A stretch of DNA of 64,000 bases from Eubacteriales bacterium (GCA_030537195.1 JAUNOK010000009.1:23449-87448); one strand, 5' to 3'. Shown: positions 35,879 to 48,900, counted from the first letter of the stretch. Notes: generated by a model not told the origin, from the sequence alone. Numbers and translations are program-made.

Positions 35879-36742
35879 ATGAAAGAAACAAAGAGTGTTA
35901 AAGCACTGAAAAAACAGCTTATGGCTGCAATCGCCATGGTATGCGTTGCCGCTATCGCGCTGGGAACAAGTACATATGCTTGGTTTGTAAGTAACAATGC
36001 TGTAACAGCAACGGGTGTTGACCTTAGTACAACATCATCTGTACCAAACCTTTATATTACATCATCAGGTAAAACTACAGATGCGGCAATTGCTGCTGGA
36101 ACAAATCCAACTAAATTATATCCAACATCAACAAAAGATGCCACTAACTTCTTTGAGACAAAGCACTGGACATCTGGAACAGGCAAAAATGCTGTTGCAG
36201 ATCAGTATCAAGAAGCGTTGACTCATGAGCAGGGAAAGACTGTATATGCAGATTACACATTTGTACTTGGTGTAACTAACGGAACAATGGATGTTTATTT
36301 TGATAGCGATGTAGCCACAACAACTTTAAAAGCTAATGGAAAAATGGGTACAGCTGCACGTTTTGCAATCAAATTTGATGATGGTAATTGGACAATGTTT
36401 AAAGTGGCTGGTACAGAGACTGGTGATGGCTATTATACTGACCAGGATGCTTCAACAGGTGATTATTGGGTTACAGCAGCAGGTACAAACACAATTGCCA
36501 CAGCAAAATATGCTGAAATGACTGACTATTCAGGTAGTGTTAATACTCAGGGACAAGCACAGGCAGGAACAACAAAATTAACTACTATTTCAAGTGATAA
36601 AACCCAGACAGTTACAGTTCGTGTTTGGTATGAAGGCTGTGACAAAGATTGCGTTTCTGAAAATGCAAAAGATGGAATCACAAATGCTGTAACAGGTAAT
36701 CTTGGATTTGTAGGTGTTCAGGTAACTTCTCCAGAAGCATAA
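35879..36742 (+). CDS. SipW-dependent TasA-like protein, likely major subunit
   Basis: A 287-residue secreted protein. The signal helix (15-35) ends in STYAWF, then SNNAVTATGVDLS, which parallels the mature TasA start (F-N-D...GTLDLS). Family motifs: LYPTST near 80, AARFAIKF near 158, WYEGCDKDC near 251, and LGFVGV near the end. It is unusually rich in Thr, Ala and Gly and low in complexity. The gene is monocistronic, with its own promoter, the strongest ribosome binding site in the locus and a strong terminator. That is the profile of an abundant structural subunit. Confidence 0.78.
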   Translation: MKETKSVKALKKQLMAAIAMVCVAAIALGTSTYAWFVSNNAVTATGVDLSTTSSVPNLYITSSGKTTDAAIAAGTNPTKLYPTSTKDATNFFETKHWTSGTGKNAVADQYQEALTHEQGKTVYADYTFVLGVTNGTMDVYFDSDVATTTLKANGKMGTAARFAIKFDDGNWTMFKVAGTETGDGYYTDQDASTGDYWVTAAGTNTIATAKYAEMTDYSGSVNTQGQAQAGTTKLTTISSDKTQTVTVRVWYEGCDKDCVSENAKDGITNAVTGNLGFVGVQVTSPEA

Positions 36743-36772
36743 TCCAAGTAAAAGCTGTAATATTTTAGAATC

Positions 36773-36800
36773 CCCAGACGGTAGCACCGTCTGGGTTTTT
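36773..36800 (+). terminator. Rho-independent terminator after major subunit gene
   Basis: Perfect 10-bp stem (36773-36782 with 36786-36795), AGC loop and five T residues to 36800. The rest of this 314-base gap holds the next promoter and nothing else that I can see. Confidence 0.9.
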
Positions 36801-36880
36801 CTTTTGCCTTAATTTTTCATATTGTCTGCTACCTGCAAACTCTTCACTCTTTTTTAAACTCCATTTTCTGCAAGTAACGC

Positions 36881-36909
36881 TTGAGAGTAAGGGTAAAAAA
36901 GGGTATACT
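36881..36909 (+). promoter_or_regulatory. Promoter of third island operon
   Basis: TTGAGA -35 at 36881-36886 and TATACT -10 at 36904-36909 with 17-base spacing, about 150 bases before the TTG start at 37057. Confidence 0.55.
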
Positions 36910-37056
36910 TATACTGATATTAATGTATCACATTTTGAAGATACAGAACTTATAAATATAAAACAACAAGAACATTTGACAACAGGGTACACCAGATAAT
37001 CCATCAGAACCGATGTAAGATATTTTGTTTCAGGTAGATTAAGAAGGAGACGCAAA

Positions 37057-38217
37057 TTGTTCCAACATAATAAAACAATAGAGAAAAAAGATATAGCACA
37101 AGAAAATTATGAGCATTTAAGAAAAGAACAGAAAAAAATAATTGCCAGAATGATAGTTATCATTCTGGCTGTGATTGCTGTAGTTGTTGCACTGTGCATA
37201 GCCTGGTTTGTGAATAATACAAGAGTTCAGTCAAAAGGTATGACAATCAGTACAGATGCGGGAATCGTTGAATTAAGAACATCTGGTGGAGCAGGAATAC
37301 ATGACGATGTATTGAAAAAGATTATGGACTCAGGGCAGACTAATAAAAGTTTTTGGTATGAGCTGGCAGATAAAGTTAATGGCTTTTTCGAAACATCATC
37401 GGATAAATATGCAATAAACTGGCTGCTGAGTGATGATAGCAATATGGGAAACTACAGTACAGAACAGCCAGACTGGGAACAATACTGGGAAAACGCACAA
37501 TCGGGAGCGGAACGTCAGGATGAGGCGATTGAGCCGGGGTCTTCAGGAAGACTAACATTCTATGTAGTTCCAAAGTATAATGGAACGGTAGAGTTGAACA
37601 TGAATCTGAGTCTGATTCCTTATAAATTAGAAAACAATGAATTTAAAGAGATTACAGAAGACGATGAAACTGATAAAGTTGCCAAAGACTTTGTTGATGG
37701 GCATATTATATTTTGTCTGGAAAAAGAAACAGATACAAGTGCAGATACAAAAGAGATTCAGTGGATTAAAGATGGCACATTTGATATAAAGATAGAAAAT
37801 GCAGAAAAAGATAAAGAGTACGAATATACGTTATACTGGTGCTGGCCGCATAGTTTTGGTGAGGCGGTTCTGAAAGCAGAAGACTCCTATCTTAGTGGAA
37901 GAGATATACTTTTTTCTGAGTATAAGAATGGTGAAACTGTGAGAAATACAATTTTACAGACAGATGAATTGTCAATGGTGAAGAAACCGGGACAGTATTT
38001 TTACAGTAGTCTGACAAAGAAACCATTAGATGCAGAGCAGAAAGAATTGAGGGAAATTGCAGGTATGTACAATAATTCTCCAGCAGATTTTAGCGATGCA
38101 GCCAAAAATGCATATGTCGAATTGAGTTCCTATTACAATCAGGCAGACCAGTATATTGGAAGTCATGTGGACTGCATAAGAATACAGCTTGCAGCGCAGC
38201 CTGTGGAAGGAAAGTAA
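37057..38217 (+). CDS. SipW-signal secreted protein, minor component A
   Basis: A 386-residue protein beginning at TTG, with AAGGAG 7 bases upstream; the next in-frame ATG falls inside the signal helix, so TTG is needed. The signal segment (30-52) ends in CIAWFVNN. The mature part is acidic and lacks the WxEGCDxxC motif of the other subunits. It has segments such as FWYELADKV, GSSGRLTFYVVPKYNG and a central YTLYWCWPHSFGEA. The GxLTFYVxP stretch resembles the TasA/Ig-like beta domain seen in secreted clostridial proteins. It is likely an accessory or anchoring subunit; function unknown. Confidence 0.7.
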   Translation: MFQHNKTIEKKDIAQENYEHLRKEQKKIIARMIVIILAVIAVVVALCIAWFVNNTRVQSKGMTISTDAGIVELRTSGGAGIHDDVLKKIMDSGQTNKSFWYELADKVNGFFETSSDKYAINWLLSDDSNMGNYSTEQPDWEQYWENAQSGAERQDEAIEPGSSGRLTFYVVPKYNGTVELNMNLSLIPYKLENNEFKEITEDDETDKVAKDFVDGHIIFCLEKETDTSADTKEIQWIKDGTFDIKIENAEKDKEYEYTLYWCWPHSFGEAVLKAEDSYLSGRDILFSEYKNGETVRNTILQTDELSMVKKPGQYFYSSLTKKPLDAEQKELREIAGMYNNSPADFSDAAKNAYVELSSYYNQADQYIGSHVDCIRIQLAAQPVEGK

Positions 38218-38223
38218 AGGCTT

Positions 38224-38997
38224 ATGGAGAATCAGATACATAATATGGATAATAAAAGTAAAATGAATAACAAAGTAAAAAAAATGTATATCAGTTCCAT
38301 AATTGCATTGATTCTGGCATTGACTGCACTGATTGGAGTGACACTTGCCTGGTTTTTTAACAGGAGAGAACTTGATACATTAACATGGATTAAAACACCG
38401 ACCCGTCTGGATATTGGAAGTGGTAACAATCATGATATTGCATATCTTGATCTGGGTTCTATCGATGCAGATACGGAAAGTAGAGAAGTTGAGCAGGTAT
38501 TCTGTGTATATGGAGAATCGGTGGATATATATTCTTTGCAGCTTGCATATACAACTAATATTGCTTTTTATTATGATATCTACAGAGCAAGCTATGATCC
38601 GGATAATGGAAATGTTGAATTTACTTATACAGATAACAATGGAGATCATACAGAGAAGTTCAGTTATAACCCGGGTTCTACGCCTGTAATTCAGGCGAAG
38701 CCGCTTAATAAAATGGATGCAGCTGAAGTAGCTACACATCAGAGTCATGCATTAAGCTATGGTGATGACAAGGGACTTAATCCTGTAGAAACGAGCAAGG
38801 TCCAGAGCAATGCAGAGCCTTTGTACTGGCTGGCTAGTGAAAATGGATTGAATGTTATGAAACCACAGGAAGTGAAGACAGATATAACAGGTTCTGCTTA
38901 CTTCTGCGATTATTATGTGATTAAAATTCACTGGGATGAGGAAACAGTTATAAATGATAAGGAAACGGATATGGTTTATCTTACCGTGAGCCGATAA
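38224..38997 (+). CDS. SipW-signal secreted protein, minor component B
   Basis: A 257-residue protein with a signal helix at about 22-43 ending in TLAWFFN. The mature part is rich in Asp, Asn and Tyr and has no known domain. It contains a DIGSGNNHDIAYLDLGSIDAD segment just after the signal. It starts 6 bases after the previous stop and ends 17 bases before the next start. Likely another extracellular component of the same structure. Confidence 0.65.
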   Translation: MENQIHNMDNKSKMNNKVKKMYISSIIALILALTALIGVTLAWFFNRRELDTLTWIKTPTRLDIGSGNNHDIAYLDLGSIDADTESREVEQVFCVYGESVDIYSLQLAYTTNIAFYYDIYRASYDPDNGNVEFTYTDNNGDHTEKFSYNPGSTPVIQAKPLNKMDAAEVATHQSHALSYGDDKGLNPVETSKVQSNAEPLYWLASENGLNVMKPQEVKTDITGSAYFCDYYVIKIHWDEETVINDKETDMVYLTVSR

Positions 38998-39014
38998 CGT
39001 GGAGGAATATCAAA

Positions 39015-39920
39015 TTGAAAAAAATAAAAAGACTGACAGTTATTTATTTTGCACTTGCTGCTATATTGGCGGTGATAGCTGTTACTTTTGCTGCATATAC
39101 CAGACTTAGCAGTGCGAAACGTGTCGTCACTGTAAAAGGTACAGAACAACTTTTTACATCAGATGTATTGATGGAATATCAGCAGGATTCACAGATACAG
39201 ACCAGAGTACTTTCCTTTGGAGAGGAAGAAAAAGTGTTTTCTATCACTGTCTCCAATCATCTGCAGGGTGATAAGACAAAGTATGATACCAAAAACATAC
39301 CATATACATTAAAGGTTGAACTTCTGGATGCGGATGGTAAATCTGTTACAGATAGCAATGTTTATTCAATGTTGTCTGTAAATGGAACAAGTATGGCTTC
39401 AAATCCTGTTTCAATATCAGACCAGGTATTAAATGGCGTAGAAGCAAAGGATATTATGTATACGTTTCGTTTTGATTCAGAAATCATGAACTATCGTATT
39501 AAGATAACAGCAGAGACAACAAGAAGTGAATACAAATCCCTTGGACGCGTAATCTCTATTACAACCAATTCTGCCGCAACCGATTGGAGCGGAAGCTTTA
39601 TAGATGCTGAGAAGACAGCAGTGGATGCCAATAAAGAATTAGGAATTATCAATTATAAGATTTCCGGACAGACAGAAGGAGATTATGTACTTAGCTGGGA
39701 TTCTGCCAGGGTGGAGATTGACAAGTGGTGTCTTGAAAAAATGACATCAACAAAGCCAGCAAAGAATGATAACAATAATATTGAATCAGTGGAACTGCAT
39801 CTTGGAGCAGAGAATACACCTAAGCAGTATCTTATTACTTTTTACCGTACCTATGCGGAGCAGGATCTTAATGAAGATTGGAATACAATAAGCAAATATA
39901 TTAATTTCCAAAAGAAATAG
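39015..39920 (+). CDS. SipW-signal-like secreted protein, minor component C
   Basis: A 301-residue protein beginning at TTG with GGAGG 9 bases upstream. The signal helix (7-27) ends in VTFAAYTRLSS, close to the TasA WAAF end. The mature part is beta-rich with alternating polar residues (FSITVSNHLQGD, YTFRFDSEIMNYRIKITAETT), suggesting Ig-like strands. No catalytic motif. It lies immediately before the giant adhesin gene, so it may link the adhesin to the fibre. Confidence 0.65.
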   Translation: MKKIKRLTVIYFALAAILAVIAVTFAAYTRLSSAKRVVTVKGTEQLFTSDVLMEYQQDSQIQTRVLSFGEEEKVFSITVSNHLQGDKTKYDTKNIPYTLKVELLDADGKSVTDSNVYSMLSVNGTSMASNPVSISDQVLNGVEAKDIMYTFRFDSEIMNYRIKITAETTRSEYKSLGRVISITTNSAATDWSGSFIDAEKTAVDANKELGIINYKISGQTEGDYVLSWDSARVEIDKWCLEKMTSTKPAKNDNNNIESVELHLGAENTPKQYLITFYRTYAEQDLNEDWNTISKYINFQKK

Positions 39921-39937
39921 AGAGGAAGTACAGAGAC

Positions 39938-42900
39938 ATGAGAAAATGTAAATACAGAAAAATACTTGCGGTGATACTGGCTGCCTCAATGACTTTTCAA
40001 TACATGCCTTCTGTTGTAGCTGGTTCAGGAAAAAACAATGATATAATTTCACAGAATGATGAAACAACAGCTGTGGAGCAAGAGACAGAAAAACAACAGG
40101 AGTCTCAAGCTGGTGAAGAATCGCAGACTAATGTTTCCTCTGAAACAGAAAAACAACCACAGACAGAAGAACTAACAGAACAGGAGCCTCAGACAGAAAT
40201 GAATCAGGCAAATAATGAGGCGGGTACTGATTTGCAGTCTTTGGTAGTTGATAATAAAGTGCAAATTAATAGTTCAGAGGATTTTATTAATTTATCTAAT
40301 GAAGATGCAGTTAACTATGAGAATGCAGAAATCACAATTACACGTGGTGGAGATGTCGCATTTGATCTGACAAAAGCAATAAATGGAAAGACATTCAAGG
40401 GCTTTGGAGACAAAGATCATCCATTCAAGGGTACGATTAAGGTTACGAATCCAGAGAGTAATATTGAAATACCGGTAAATAATACATTCTTTAATTATCT
40501 GGATCAAAGTGCAATAATTGGTAATGGTTTATATCTGAAAGCAGGAGATAATATAACTACTCCTTTATTTGCAGCAAATTTTGTGAATACGTCTAAGAAG
40601 GACGAACAAGCAAGCTTATCCGTAATGATAGATGCAGCCACAGATACAAGTTCGAATGAACGTTATTCTTTTGGTGGTCTGATTGGAAATATGGCTGCAA
40701 ATACTAAGCTGTCTTTGGCTGTAAATAATAAGATAACAGACAAAGGTCAGACAAAAGTCAGCGGAACAGAGAATCTGGGATTCTTCTGTAACACGATGGA
40801 AGCAGGCGCAGCTCTTACCATCGCATCGTATACAGGCGATACCGGTTATACAATATCAACAGTGAATGGTCATGCTGGAGGTCTGGTTGGCGAGATGAAA
40901 GGTAAAGCAGTGCTGACGATTACTTCTGAACTGACACTAGAAGGCAATGTACAGACAGCGGGCGAAACGTATGCAGCCGGTGGTCTGGTTGGAAAAGCAG
41001 ACGCTCCGGAGATTACCTTAACTGAAAAAGTTACCTGCCAAGAAAACATATCAGCATCTGGTGATGATACCGCTGTCGGCGGATATATCGGAAATGCTGT
41101 TTTTAAGGAAACAAAGGCGTTGGATTTCAATAATCTGGGTGTTAAGGCCACTTTGAATGATGGTAGTCATACAGGTGGTCTGTTTGGTGTGCTGAATTAT
41201 GACTATACAACAGGTGGTACATTGACATTGTCCAATGCCACCACAGTAGCCCCTGTTTTTCAGGGGTCTAACTGGCAGTCTGGTGGTCTGATAGGACAAT
41301 ATACAGCCAATTCATTAAAATCAACGCTTAGTATTCCGGCTTCTAAAGTAGCGATTACACATAATGGAAAAGCAACTTCTTTTGGTGGTGTGATTGGATT
41401 TATCGCTGCCGGAACAGATGATGGAAGCAAAATTGGAAGTGCTCTTGATGATGCAACAGCTGCCTATGTAGAAATAAATGATGCCGATGTTACTGTAGAT
41501 GCAGAGAATTATACCAGTTCTAAAGATAGCGGATTTGGTGGTCTTGTTGCAGAGATGAGTGAGCAGGGACATTTTCTTTCTGTTTCCGGCAATGTAAGTA
41601 TTAAATCTTCCAGTGTAGGCAGTAAGGTTTCTGGTATGGGCGGTATCCTTGGAAAAGTAACGAATGGTGTACTGCGCATCAGCGGAACTACGGATCTTTC
41701 AGGACTTACATTTATTAATACTGGAAAAAGTGTTGGTCAGATTGCAGGGGAAATAGATGGAACAATTGTATATGCGCTTGGCTCTGGCAATGATAACGGC
41801 AGTGGCGGCAATAACGAAGATGAAGGCTGGAAATTAATTCGTCCGGCATCATGCTCAGTAAGTGACCTTGGCTCATATGGAGAAGTCATTCGTCTGAATG
41901 GATCGAATCTGAAAGAAATAACTAAAGATGAAGAAACGGTTGATTCCGACTTCTCTGATACATTGGAGCTGATACATTATTATCCAGCTCTGCATCAGAT
42001 TGTTATCTGCTATAATGCGTCAAATGCAGCATCGGGTCTGACGATAAATGATACTAGAGATTTTGTGGCACTTTCTATGATTATGCAGTGTGGAATAACC
42101 AGTGATCTTGGTGCATATTGCAATACTTATGGTGCGACGAAAAAACTTCTTGATAAAAATATTACAATCAGTGATAATCTGAAAAATCAGACAATAAACC
42201 TTTCTGGCACGGGATGTATGGGATTGCTTCGCGATAATGGAGCACAGAGATATAAAGGTACATTTGATGGAAATAACTGCACAATCCAGTTGGCTACAGG
42301 TGAGGCCTATGGTTATACGTCAGAGGAAGAAGCTGCTCAAAATACGGATGGAAAGAGTACAAGTTTTGGTATTGGTCAGATTTATAACCATTCTACGATA
42401 GGATTCATTTCTTATTGTAATGGTACAGTACAGAATCTGACTCTGGCCGGACATATATATTTCCACAATGTGAATAAAGGCGTAGAGGTGCAATGTGGTG
42501 CTGTTGCAGGACGTACAGATGTTGTGAAGGTGTCAAATGTCACAGTTGATACCGAGATTATCTACGGCGATGGTGCCGGTGGAGGCAGTCTGAGGACGAT
42601 ATATACAGGCGGATTTGTAGGACGTACCACAAAGGAAGGTGCAACGATATCATTCGAAAACTGCGTGATGAAAGGCAATATCGACAATACATCGAACTGC
42701 CATGAATTTGCCATGGGCGGATATATTGCGGAAATAAATGCCGATAATACGAAAGTTTCCTTTAAGGACTGTAAACTCAATGGGGCGAAGATTACCTTCA
42801 ATCGTACTGTCAATTCCAACGATGCAAAGCTTGGAGGACTGATTGGAAGGATTGGTCCAAACAATAAGACACATACTGTTACTATTGAGAATCTTGAGAT

Positions 42901-45900
42901 TACAGACAGTACAGTAGAGAGTAATGCAGAAACAAGCTGTGGCGGATTGTTTGGTTATCAGTGGCTGAATACTAATGTCGCTTTGAAGAATGTAACCGTG
43001 TCAGGTTCTAAAGTTTCTTCAAGAGCAATATTTGGAGGTCTTGTTTACCAAGCAACAGGTTACTGGAAGATTGGCAGTGATAGTAGTGAAAGCAGTGCAG
43101 GTATTACATTCAAGAAAACAGATAATACAGCGATTCAGTTTTTATATGGCGGATTATCTGGTTATCAGCGACTGAATACCAATGTCAAGTTGAAGAATAT
43201 GATCGTGTCAGATTCTGGGATTTTTTCAGGTGCAATATTTGACAGACTTGTTTACAGTGCGATAAATCAATTGGAAAATACAGATAAAAATCAGTTTACC
43301 GGAAAAACAGATGCAGATACTCCATCTGCGTTGTTAATTGCGTCTACAGCTTCTGATAATGATTCAGTGAAGACCAGGGCTTATATCGAGATTCTTAAAG
43401 ACGGACTGGATATTCAGGAAGATGCGGTTGAGGTTACTCTTACTGGCGGAGATTATTTTGATGATATTGCAGGAAAGACGAAATATGATGAAAATACATC
43501 TTCTGTCGTATCTATCGGTCTGACAGACCAGAATGCAGCGAGTGCAGTACTGATTGATCAGAGCGAATGCAATACATGGCACAACAGATGCAAGGTAAAT
43601 AATAAAACAGATTATAAAAATCGACAAACCCGTTATTATTACAATGTAGATTATTACAGGAAAGAAGCAGGGGATACAGTAACCGAGATTAATACGCCGG
43701 GCAAGCTTCTTCTGTGGAGTCTGAATCGGTATACAGCACTTACAAGTAACCTTACTTCTTACTTTAAGACAGGTGGAAACATAACAGGAACCATTGATTT
43801 GTCTGGTGTTTCTTATTATCCGGTTGCAGGGTATGTGAATATTAATTACGCAACAATTACTTTTGATTACACGGATATGAATGGAAAGGAAGAAACACCT
43901 GAGAATAAGAAGTATGATGCTTTAGATTCGCAGCATTATCAGATGCACACCGGATTGTTCAGCAAGGTTACTGCACCAGCCAGTGGTTCTATTGCATTGT
44001 CTGTAACAGGACTGACTCTAAAGGGAACGGTGGGAGCATATGAGAAGGATGCTAAAGGACAGTCTGCGAAAGCGGGGGCATTAATATGTGATTACGTATC
44101 AGGAAGTGATTCCAACCGTAAGGTAACGTTAAATCTGTCTGGAATTATTCTTGATGGTATATATGTTGATACAGATGCGAAGAGTCCCCTTCTGATTAAT
44201 TCAGTGACAAATTACAGTGCGGTCAATGTTTCTGATGTTACAATAGGAACTTATGCTGATACTATCATAAACCGTAAAGCAGCTTCAGCTTTGATTGGAG
44301 CGGTTGGTTCTAATAAAGCAAAGGAAATTACACTGGATTTCTCCGATATGGGATTAAATGGAAAGATAAGCGAATCTATTTTCAGCAATGCATCCTTTGT
44401 GACCAGCTTCCAGTATAGCGATGAGGTAAGTGGTGGTACCTATAACTTTGAAACCACGACTACACAGGTTACATATGGTGTAGAGATATCCAATGGCCAC
44501 AATACTAATTCTAAGTACAACCGAAATTCCTATAATGCAGGGGAGGGAACTGGTCAGGTATGGTATCTGGATACCTTTGGACAGACAGAGGGTAATTGCT
44601 ATGTTTCTGCAAATGGTGCAAGTAATACAATTACAGATTTTACTACGACAGAGTATCTGCCTTATATCGGGCACTATGAAGATGCACAGAATAAGTATTA
44701 TGAGATTGATATCAACCAGCGAACCGTGTACATCGTAGATGGCTGTGGTACATATGGACATCCTTATCAGATTAGAACGGTTTACAGTACGACAGATGGG
44801 AAATCAATAGAAAATGCCAATAAGCTTTTCACTGGCGCAGATCAGCTTATTGCGATTATGAATCTGCTGGATGGAAAAGGAAGTGGTACGGTAGTTAGTA
44901 TTGATCCTGTTACCCTTACGGCAAAATATAAAAATGTACAGGAACAGTCGGATATTCATACCAAAGATAACGCTGGTGGGGATAAAATATATATTAAGGC
45001 TGGTTTCACATGGTATCCGGCAGTCCGAAAGGAAAATGGACGTTATACAAGAGATACGTCATCGACGGAGTCTTACACGAATGACCAGATAATCTCATAT
45101 CTTCGTAATGCTTATTATCAGATTGATGAGAATATTACACTGAATCTTAGCCAGTTTACCGGTATTGGAGGAAGTGGTACATTTAATGCATTCAGCGGTG
45201 TTATTATTGGAAATGCCGATGCAACGAAAGATAAGAAGATACCTACAATCACTCTGACAGGAACATCTAAAAACTCAGCAGTGGGTGGGCTAATCCGATA
45301 TAGTCAGGGAAGTGTGGTAAAAGATTTAAAGATTGAGATGCAGGATGCCATCATTAATAAAACCTCAACGGATACAGATATCTTTTTTGGAGGTGCCATT
45401 GGCTATGTGATTGGTGGAGATAATATCATTGACAATGTATCAGTTTCCATTGTAGAAGGTAAACTTACGATTGATGGTGGAGAACTGGTTCCGGTAGGAG
45501 GCTGTGTCGGTCTGGTCGGTGGTGATGACTGCTTAAAAGGCGGCGGTGTTATTTTCCGAAATATGACTGGAAATAGTAGACTGGAAAAGGTAAGTGATGG
45601 TAAAAAAACTGTAAATATAACATTAGAAGTGGATGCAGGAAATACATATTATTACTGGAATCCGTATGTGGGACGTGTGCTGGATGGATATGCATGCGCA
45701 GAATGTGAGATTGATAATACGGATAAAAACTATAAGATTTCAAAAATGGATAAAGATGAAAAGCTCTTTATAACTGGAATCAGTGAGCAAGCGAGTGGCT
45801 ATACAGTTTACGACAAGAGTCAGATTACAATCGATTCAGCTCAGGATTTCTGGGTATTATCTGCTTTGGTGAATTCTGGATTTGGAGCCAAGGCTACCAA

Positions 45901-48900
45901 TGGATATTATGAAAAACCTGAAGTAAACCTGACAAATTCTGAAAAAGCAGTCAGCGATGCTTATTATTATGGACACGTACGAAGTGGAAGCTACAATAGC
46001 ATAGGAACTAATGAGTGTGATGCTATGGATGATGAATGGGATTTCTGGGGTGGAAAATTATATTCAGGAAATACGGTGACGGATCACCGATTACCTTCAA
46101 AATCATATTTGGCAGTAAATTATATAAAGGCAGCAGATGGAACGACTGCTCCAAATTATGAACTTGCATCTTACATTACCTATGACAAGGAGTATCGTAC
46201 TTTACAGATTAATAAGCCTAATAATAGTACTAATGGAAGTTACGATTATAATCTTACTATTTATGGCAATGGCTTCCGTGGCATTGGACAGGGGTATGAG
46301 CATAATGGAGCTACTACGACATATGCACCTACAAAACTGAGATCTCTTCGTTTGGGAGATCGAAATTCTAAGGTTGCTTTGGAAGGAAACAAGGCTTCTG
46401 TTTCTTATGAGAGATTAATTTATGAATATGATAATGATAAGTATTTTGTAAGACAGGCAGGGTTGTTCCCACAGCTTTACGGTCATAGTCTGACAGAAAA
46501 TTATACTGTGCAGAATCTGACGGTGAAAGGAACTGTTCAATCTAATGTAGAGAGAACGAGCACAAGAGAAACTTCTGAAAATGGTACTTATTTTGGAGTA
46601 ATCTTTGCAAATGCAGGATATTCTTCAGCAAAACAGATAACATTCAAGAATGTGAATATTGGAGATGGTTCATTGCTTAGTGGCAGTGAGTATGCAGGAG
46701 GAATCTATGCCTGTGATCAGTGGACTCATACTGGATTGAATTATTACAATTGTGCTGTAGATGGATTAAGGATTGAAAAAGCCAGATGGGCAGGTGGATT
46801 TTCAGGACTTCTGGAGAATGAAAAAGTTGCTATTACGGTTAATACTGAGAATGCTGGTAGGAATACTATCAATAACATTGTAATTAAGACAAGAGATACA
46901 TCAACTGGCAGAACTAAAGAAAATACGGATTTACAAGGCATAAGATATGCAGGTGGACTATTTGGACAGGTGAAAAGTGCATCGTTAACAGTAACTGGAG
47001 TGGATGTGACAGATAGCAGTATTTTGCCATATAGCTGTAAAGAAGATGAAAATAATGTTAGTCAATCTTATTCAGGCGGAATAGTCGGAAAAACAGAACG
47101 TGTTATGACTGTAAGTGATATCACTATCAGTAGATTTAGATCTCTTTGCAATGGTTATATAGGAGGTATCTCAGGAGGAAACAGCAGTGGCGGGTTTAAT
47201 GTAAGTAATGTCACTGTTTCTGGTTGCAAACTGGTTACGAAAAAGACTGCTGGTGGTGCAGGTGCATTGTCTGGCTATATTAATACAAGTCTTAACGGAT
47301 TTAATGTAAAAAGTGAAAATAATCTGATTGGTTTTCTGATTGAAAACAAGAATTGTGATACGGATGCATCTATTGTAAAAGAAAATGATGAGATTAAGTT
47401 AGAAAAGTTATCTTCAGAAAATGTTGGACTAAGGTATGATTCACAATCGAATACTGCCAGTAAATATTACTATACATATAATACAATAAAAGACATGCCT
47501 GAGATTGTAGATACCAGAATCGGTATCTGGGTTGGTGCTAGAGAAAAAAACAACAACAATACCGTAAAAATAGTGGCAGCCTCAAGAACAGGTGACTATT
47601 CTCCAATCTGTAATGTTGGTTGGAATGGCATGACAGCTAACAGCTATGTCATCTACGCAGACTATCAGGGAAAAGCCGATTCAGCAGAAAAGGTAAATAT
47701 TTCACCAGATACTGGTCTGACCATGGGAGAAAGCAATCTGACCGGTGATGGTGCAGCACTGAAGGATAATAAAGCACTGTCAAAGACAATTGTTTCTGAT
47801 TCATTGGCTGGAAATAAGATGACAGCCTACCATGGTGGAACAGCAGCGAATGATCTGAATGATATTATGAAATTATTTAAGGACCAAACTGCGTATGACA
47901 ACCGAATTACCACCTACAAGACAGAGGAAAAGGATGCTGATTATTCAAAAGTAACAGATAATGTAGACATTCCAATCATGGTACTCCAGATGGATTCGTC
48001 AGATGATATTATGACGATGGTGAATAACTATGTTTCTGTTTTAACGAACATGAAGCAGGATAAGACAACACGTTATGCGTCAGTTACTCCGACAACTTAT
48101 GCATATAAGAACGGAAGCTGGAGCAAGGCAGATAGTCAGTCTATGTCTGTTACTGCTTCGAAGCAGTTAAAGATTAATTCTGGTAAATATGATAATACCA
48201 GAAACCAGATTACAATTCTGGATGTTGCATATACAAGTCCGGTTGATACCAATCAGGCATATCATTTATATATTCCTGTTCTGGTAAAGAAGGTAATAAC
48301 GGTTTCATTTGCAGTAAAAATGGCGAATGGAGCATCTGGCTATGAATCAGCATATCAGGGAAAAGATGCTGTTCTGGCAATTTTTGGTGAAAATCTGACA
48401 GCAGATCTTTTATTTACCTATACATGGACAGTAGGCGAGTGGAAAAATGCGCTGGAAAACGGAGATTCGCTTTTGTGGTCTTTCAGCAAGAAATTAAATC
48501 TGGCGAATACGGCACCATTGAATGACAAGAATACGCATTTGACGCTGGTAGACAGAAATACTCATGGAAATCAGCAGTCGTACTATCAGTTTGATGGAAC
48601 TAAGATACAGGAAGAGAATGGACTAAAAACACTTAATCTGCAAACTGTTATGACACAGAAAACAGACAGTGGAACTGAATATCAGGGGACCTATCTTTGT
48701 GACCTGCTGGATCTGACGGCAAGTGCAGGAACAACAGATAATCCTGGAAAGTTTAAGAAACTGAGTTCTAAAGAAGGCGCAAGTGTCAGGGTATGGAATA
48801 AAGAAACTAAGGAATATGAATATTATGCACTGAAGGCAGATGATGATTCGAAGGACACAGAATATTTCAATATTAGTTTGAATACATCTCAGAATGACAA

